64,000 bases of DNA. Source: Chlorocebus sabaeus. Its lineage: Eukaryota; Chordata; Mammalia; Primates; Cercopithecidae. Below are positions 57,917 to 64,000 of this stretch, piece after piece (positions within the stretch are counted from its first letter, which is position 1; the number at the start of each line of letters is the position of its first letter). Both the position numbers and the translations under genes were made by a program. The notes below the pieces were generated by a model, which saw only the letters and a list, made by a program, of their open reading frames with translations, was not told where the DNA came from and made no database searches. The DNA lies in contig NW_027327622.1 in assembly GCF_047675955.1 (NCBI RefSeq), positions 1 through 64,000 of the forward strand, in the 5' to 3' direction.

Positions 57917-60822
57917 TTTGCAAATTCCACAAGAATAGTCTTAAGGAAAAGATTCTGGAGGGGAAAGCTATAACTCTGTGAGATGAATTAACAGAACACA
58001 AAACAGTTTCACAGAAACCTTCTTTCCAGTTTTTAACTGAAGAAATTTCCTTTTTCACCATAGCGCTCTATGGGCTTCCAAATAAGACTTTGCAAATCGC
58101 ACAAGAACAGTCTTAGCGAAAGGCTTGTTGAGGGGAAAGCTGTTAATCTGTGAGATGAAATAACAGAACACAAGGCAGTTTCTCCGAAAGCTTCCTTTAA
58201 GTTTTTATCTTAGGTAATTTCCTTTTTCACCACAGCCCTCTATGGGCTTCCCAACATCACTTTTCAAATTACACAAGAACAGTCTTAGCGAGAGGCTTCT
58301 TGAGGGGAAAGCTGTAACCCTGTGAGTTGAATTAACAGAACACAAAGCAGTTTCTCCGAAGGCTTCTATTCAGTTTTTACCTTAGAATATTTCCTTTTTC
58401 ACCATAGCCCTGTAAGGGCTTCCAAATATAACTTTGCAAATTCCACATGAAAAGTCTTAGTGAAAAGCTTCTTGAGGGGAAGCTGTAACTCTCTGAGATG
58501 AATTAATAGAACACAAAGCAGTTTCTCAGAAAGCTTCTTTCCACTTTTTAACGGAAGATATTTCCTTTTTCACCATAGCCCTCTATGGGCTTCCAAATAT
58601 GACTTTGAATATCTCACAAAAACATTCTTAGCGAAGGCTTCTTGTGGGGAAAGCTGTAACTCGGTCAGATGTATAATTAACAGAACACACGGCAGTTTCT
58701 CAGAAAGCTTCTTTTCAGTTTTTAACTGAAGATATTTCCTTTTTCATCATACCCCTCTATGAGCTTCCAAATATCACTTTGCAAATTCCACAGTAACAGT
58801 CTTAGCGAAAGGCTTCTGGAAGGGAAAGCTGTAACTGTGTGAGATGAATTAACAGAACACAAAGCAGTTTCTGTGAAAGCTTCTTTTCAGTTTTTATCTT
58901 AGGCTATTTCCTTTTTCACCATAGCCCTGAATGGGCTTCGAAATATCACTTTGCAAATTCCAAAACAACAGTCTTAGCGAAAGCTTTCTGGAGGGGAAAG
59001 CTGTAACTCTCTGAGATGAATTAACAGAACACAAAACAGTTTCTCAGAAAGATTCTTTCCAGTTTTTAACGGAAGATATTTCTTTTTTCACCATAGCCCT
59101 CTATGGGCTTCCAAATATCACTTTGGAAATGCCACAAGAACAGTCTTAGCAAAAGACTTCTTGAGGCGAAAGCTGTAACTCTTTGAGATAAATTAACAGA
59201 ACACAAATCAGTTTCTCAGAAAACTTCTTTCAAGTTTTTAACTGAAGATATTTCCTTTTTCACCATAGCCCTCAATGGGTTTCCAAATATCACTTTGCAC
59301 ATCCCACAAGAACAGTCTTAGCGAAAGTCTTCTTAAGGGGAATGCTCTAGCTCTTTGAGATGATTCAACAGGACACAAAGCAGTTTTTCAGAAAGCTTCT
59401 TTTCAGTTTCTATCTTAGGCTATTTCCTTTTTCACCATAGCCCTCTATGGTCTTCCAAATATCACCTTGCAAATTCCACAAGAACAGTCTTAGCGAAAAA
59501 CTTCTGGAGGGGAAAGCTCTAATTTGGTGAGATGTATTAACAGAAAACACGCCAGTTTCTCATAAAGCTTCTTTCCCCTTTTTAACGGGAGATATTTCCT
59601 TTTTCACCATAGCCCTCTATGGGTTACCAAATATGAATTTGCAAATTGCACAAGAAGAGTCTTAGTGAATGGCTTCTTGAGGGGAAAGCTCAAACTCTGT
59701 GAGATGAACTAACAGAACACAAAGCAGTTTCTCAGAAAGCTTCTTTTCTGTTTTTAACGGAAGATTTCGAAATTTTGCTTTGCAAATTCCACAAGAACAG
59801 TCTTAGCCAAAGACTTCTGGAGGGGAAAGCTGTAACTCATGAGATGAAATAACAGAACACAAAGCAGTTTCTCAGAAAGCTTCTTTCCAGTTTTTAAGGG
59901 AAGATATTTCCTTTTTCATCATAGCCATCTATAGGTTTCCAAATATCACTTTGCAAATTCCACAAGAACAGTCTTAGTGAATGGCTTCTTGAGGGGAAAG
60001 CTGTAAATCGGTGAGATGAATAAACAGAACACAAAGGAGTTACTCATAAAGCTTCTTTCCAGTTTTTAACTAAAGATATTTCCTTTTTCACCATAGCCCT
60101 CTATGGGCTTCCAAAATCACTTTGCAAATTCCACAAAACAGTCTTAGCGAAAGGCTTCTCGAGAGCAAAGCTGTAATTCTGTGAGATAAATTAACAGAAC
60201 ACAAAGCAGTTTCTCAGAAATCTTCTTTCCAGTTTTGACCTTAGGATATTTCCTTTTCCAACCATAGCCCTCTATGGGCTTCCAAATATCACTATGCAAA
60301 TCCCACAGGAACTGTCTTAGCGAAAGGCTTCTTGTGGAGTGGCTTCTTGAGGGGAAAGCGGTAACACTGGGAGATTAACTAACAGAACACAAAGCAGTTT
60401 CTCAGAAAGTTTCTTCTCGATTTTTATCTTAGGATATTTCCTTTTTCACCATAGCCCTCTATGGGTTTCCAAATATCACTTTGCAAATTTCACAAGAACA
60501 GTCTTAGTGAACGGCTTCTTGAGGAGAAAGCTGAAACTCTGTGAGATGAACTAACAGAACACAAAGCAGTTTCTCAAAGAGCTTCTTTTCGGTTTTTAGC
60601 GGAAGATATTTACTTTTTCACCATAGCCCTCTATGTGCTTCCAAATATCACTTTTCAAATTCCACAAGAGCAGTCTTAACGAAGGGCTTCTGGAGGGGAA
60701 AGTTGTAACTCTGTGAGATAAATTAACAGAACAGAAAGCAGTTTCTCAGAAAGCTTCTTTCCAGTTTCTAACTGAAGATATTTCCTTTTTCACCATAGCC
60801 CTCTAGGGGTTCCAAATATCAC
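57917..60822 (+). repeat. HOR copy 21, short class
   Basis: A 2906-bp S copy with GAATAG and GCGAGAGG. Monomers 12/13 are mixed (CTATAGGTTTCC, GTGAATGGC, AACTAAAG) and monomers 14-16 are S-type. It carries several private changes: AATTTGGTGAG in monomer 10, CTTCTCGAGAGC in monomer 14 and CCAACCATAG in the monomer 14 box. Confidence 0.93.
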
Positions 60823-63760
60823 TTTGCAAATTCCACAAGGGTAGTCTTAAGGAAAAGATTCTGGAGGGGAAAGCTATAACTCTGTGAGATGAATTGACAG
60901 AACACAAAACAGTTTCACAGAAACCTTCTTTCCAGTTTTTAACTGAAGAAATTTCCTTTTTCACCATAGCGCTCTATGGGCTTCCAAATAAGACTTTGCA
61001 AATCGCACAAGAACAGTCTTAGCGAAAGGCTTGTTGAGGGGGAAAGCTGTTAATCTGTGAGATGAATTAACAGAACACAAGGCAGTTTCTCCGAAAGCTT
61101 CCTTTAAGTTTTTATCTTAGGTAATTTCCTTTTTCACCACAGCCCTCTATGGGCTTCCCAACATCACTTTTCAAATTACACAAGAACAGTCTTAGCGAAA
61201 GGCTTCTTGAGGGGAAAGCTGTAACCCTGTGAGTTGAATTAACAGAACACAAAGCAGTTTCTCCGAAGGCTTCTATTCAGTTTTTACCTTAGAATATTTC
61301 CTTTTTCACCATAGCCCTGTAAGGGCTTCCAAATATAACTTTGCAAATTCCACATGAAAAGTCTTAGTGAAAAGCTTCTTGAGGGGAAGCTGTAACTCTC
61401 TGAGATGAATTAATAGAACACAAAGCAGTTTCTCAGAAAGCTTCTTTCCACTTTTTAACGGAAGATATTTCCTTTTTCACCATAGCCCTCTATGGGCTTC
61501 CAAATATGACTTTGAATATCTCACAAAAACATTCTTAGCGAAGGCTTCTTGTGGGGAAAGCTGTAACTCGGTCAGATGTATAATTAACAGAACACACGGC
61601 AGTTTCTCAGAAAGCTTCTTTTCAGTTTTTAACTGAAGATATTTCCTTTTTCATCATACCCCTCTATGAGCTTCCAAATATCACTTTGCAAATTCCACAG
61701 TAACAGTCTTAGCGAAAGGCTTCTGGAAGGGAAAGCTGTAACTGTGTGAGATGAATTAACAGAACACAAAGCAGTTTCTGTGAAAGCTTCTTTACAGTTT
61801 TTATCTTAGGCTATTTCCTTTTTCACCATAGCCCTGAATGGGCTTCGAAATATCACTTTGCAAATTCCAAAACAACAGTCTTAGCGAAAGCTTTCTGGAG
61901 GGGAAAGCTGTAACTCTCTGAGATGAATTAACAGAACACAAAACAGTTTCTCAGAAAGATTCTTTCCAGTTTTTAACGGAAGATATTTCTTTTTTCACCA
62001 TAGCCCTCTATGGGCTTCCAAATATCACTTTGGAAATGCCACAAGAACAGTCTTAGCAAAAGACTTCTTGAGGCGAAAGCTGTAACTCTTTGAGATAAAT
62101 TAACAGAACACAAATCTGTTTCTCAGAAAACTTCTTTCAAGTTTTTAACTGAAGATATTTCCTTTTTCACCATAGCCCTCAATGGGTTTCCAAATATCAC
62201 TTTACACATCCCACAAGAACAGTCTTAGCGAAAGTCTTCTTAAGGGGAATGCTCTAGCTCTTTGAGATGATTCAACAGGACACAAAGCAGTTTTTCAGAA
62301 AGCTTCTTTTCAGTTTCTATCTTAGGCTATTTCCTTTTTCACCATAGCCCTCTATGGTCTTCCAAATATCACCTTGCAAATTCCACAAGAACAGTCTTAG
62401 CGAAAAACTTCTGGAGGGGAAAGCTCTAATTCGGTGAGATGTATTAACAGAAAACACGCCAGTTTCTCATAAAGCTTCTTTCCCCTTTTTAACGGGAGAT
62501 ATTTCCTTTTTCACCATAGCCCTCTATGGGTTACCAAATATGAATTTGCAAATTGCACAAGAAGAGTCTTAGTGAATGGCTTCTTGAGGGGAAAGCTCAA
62601 ACTCTGTGAGATGAACTAACAGAACACAAAGCAGTTTCTCAGAAAGCTTCTTTTCTGTTTTTAACGGAAGATATTCCCTTTTTCAACATAGCCCTCTAGG
62701 GGCTTCGAAATTTTGCTTTGCAAATTCCACAAGAACAGTCTTAGCCAAAGACTTCTGGAGGGGAAAGCTGTAACTCATGAGATGAAATAACAGAACACAA
62801 AGCAGTTTCTCAGAAAGCTTCTTTCCAGTTTTTAAGGGAAGATATTTCCTTTTTCATCATAGCCATCTATGGGTTTCCAAATATCACTTTCCAAATTCCA
62901 CAAGAACAGTCTTAGTGAATGGCTTCTTGAGGGGAAAGCTGTAAATCGGTGAGATGAATAAACAGAACACAAAGGAGTTACTCATAAAGCTTCTTTCCAG
63001 TTTTTAACTACAGATATTTCCTTTTTCACCATAGCCCTCTATGGGCTTCCAAAATCACTTTGCAAATTCCACAAAACAGTCTTAGCGAAAGGCTTCTGGA
63101 GAGCAAAGCTGTAATTCTGTGAGATAAATTAACAGAACACAAAGCAGTTTTTCAGAAATCTTCTTTCCAGTTTTCATCTTAGGATATTTCCTTTTTCACC
63201 CATAGCCCTCTATGGGCTTCCAAATATCACTATGCAAATCCCACAGGAACTATCTTAGCGAAAGGCTTCCTGTGGAGTGGCTTCTTGAGGGGAAAGCGGT
63301 AACACTGGGAGATTAACTAACAGAACACAAAGCAGTTTCTCAGAAAGTTTCTTCTCGTTTTTTATCTAAGGATATTTCCTTTTTCACCATAGCCCTCTAT
63401 GGGTTTCCAAATATCACTTTGCAAATTTCACAAGAACAGTCTTAGTGAACGGCTTCTTGAGGAGAAAGCTGAAACTCTGTGAGATGAACTAACGTAACAC
63501 AAAGCAGTTTCTCAAAGAGCTTCTTTTCGGTTTTTAGCGGAAGATATTTACTTTTTCACCATAGCCCTCTATGTGCTTCCAAATATCACTTTTCAAATTC
63601 CACAAGAGCAGTCTTAACGAAGGGCTTCTGGAGGGGAAAGTTGTAACTCTGTGAGATAAATTAACAGAACAGAAAGCAGTTTCTCAGAAAGCTTCTTTCC
63701 AGTTTCTAACTGAAGATATTTCCTTTTTCACCATAGCCCTCTAGGGGTTCCAAATATCAC
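60823..63760 (+). repeat. HOR copy 22, long class
   Basis: A 2938-bp L copy matching copy 17 at the markers checked: GGGTAG, five Gs, CTTCTTTACAG, AAATCTGTTT, TTACACATCC and pure L downstream. Private changes are AACTATCTTAGCG in monomer 15 and GAACTAACGTAACAC in monomer 16. Confidence 0.93.
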
Positions 63761-64000
63761 TTTGCAAATTCCACAAGAATAGTCTTAAGGAAAAGATTCT
63801 GGAGGGGAAAGCTATAACTCTGTGAGATGAATTAACAGAACACAAAACAGTTTCACAGAAACCTTCTTTCCAGTTTTTAACTGAAGAAATTTCCTTTTTC
63901 ACCATAGCGCTCTATGGGCTTCCAAATAAGACTTTGCAAATCGCACAAGAACAGTCTTAGCGAAAGGCTTGTTGAGGGGAAAGCTGTTAATCTGTGAGAT
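63761..64000 (+). repeat. HOR copy 23, partial (240 bp)
   Basis: Monomer 1 (GAATAG, CTGG, ATTAACAG forms) and the first 68 bp of monomer 2, which has four Gs (GTTGAGGGGAAAGC). The copy is cut by the window edge, so the array continues beyond 64000. Confidence 0.93.

Larger units (their letters stand above)
1..64000 (+). repeat. Alpha-satellite array, 17-monomer HOR
   Basis: The whole window is tandem alpha satellite with all monomers in one orientation. Each ~172-bp unit shows the alphoid landmarks CTTCTTTCCAGTTTTTA, TTCCTTTTTCACCATAG, AACTCTGTGAGATGAATTAA and CAAAGCAGTTTCTCAGAAAG. The anchor TAGTCTTAAGG, found only in monomer 1, recurs about every 2906 or 2937 bp and defines 22 complete HOR copies plus a 240-bp partial one. 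In total there are about 372 complete monomers. Neighbouring monomers differ clearly, while HOR copies look nearly identical, the hallmark of a homogenised array. No transposon, unique sequence, inversion or gene interrupts it. The family normally forms centromeric chromatin; activity here is inferred. Neither array edge is in the window. Confidence 0.97.

Noticed and set aside
1..64000. CRISPR array
   Set aside because: The regular repeats are contiguous ~172-bp alphoid units with no short repeat/unique spacer pattern.
1..64000. Viral, bacterial or plasmid sequence, tRNA or rRNA genes
   Set aside because: No departure from the alphoid repeat was seen anywhere in the window.

Overview
The window is one uninterrupted block of primate alpha-satellite (alphoid) centromeric DNA. 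I see no gene, RNA gene or transposon in it. Monomers of about 172 bp run head to tail on the + strand from base 1 to base 64000. They carry the usual alphoid landmarks: a CTTCTTTCCAGTTTTTA start, a TTCCTTTTTCACCATAG element (the A-type, pJ-alpha-like box), GCAAATTCCACAAGAACAG, AACTCTGTGAGATGAATTAA and CAAAGCAGTTTCTCAGAAAG. The alphoid family points to a simian primate. The middle of the monomer (AGTCTTAGCGAAAGGCTTCT) departs strongly from the catarrhine (human, ape, Old World monkey) consensus as I remember it. A New World monkey, or a very divergent alphoid family, is therefore my best but uncertain guess.

Layout: monomers are organised into a 17-monomer higher-order repeat (HOR) of about 2.9 kb. 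There are 22 complete HOR copies (1-63760) and a 240-bp partial 23rd copy (63761-64000). Copies come in two equally common length classes, 11 of each. The L class (2936-2938 bp) is full length. The S class (2905-2906 bp when otherwise intact) lacks the same 31 bp in monomer 11, which are that monomer's box and hairpin region. Two S copies carry further rearrangements. Copy 4 (8813-11375) has lost exactly two monomers (342 bp). Copy 7 (17219-19951) has gained one chimeric monomer (170 bp) and lost two (343 bp). L and S tend to alternate, and linked single-base markers show copies recombining with one another.

Function: no canonical CENP-B box was found. In its place nearly every monomer carries a short inverted repeat (CCATAG-CCCT-CTATGG and/or AGCCC-n5-GGGCT) that could extrude a hairpin. 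Near-identity of copies, absence of transposons and in-register rearrangements are what is expected of an actively homogenising centromere core, but the sequence alone cannot show kinetochore binding. HOR phase is arbitrary: it starts at base 1 of the window (TTTGCAAATTCC in monomer 1). All counts and comparisons were made by eye.
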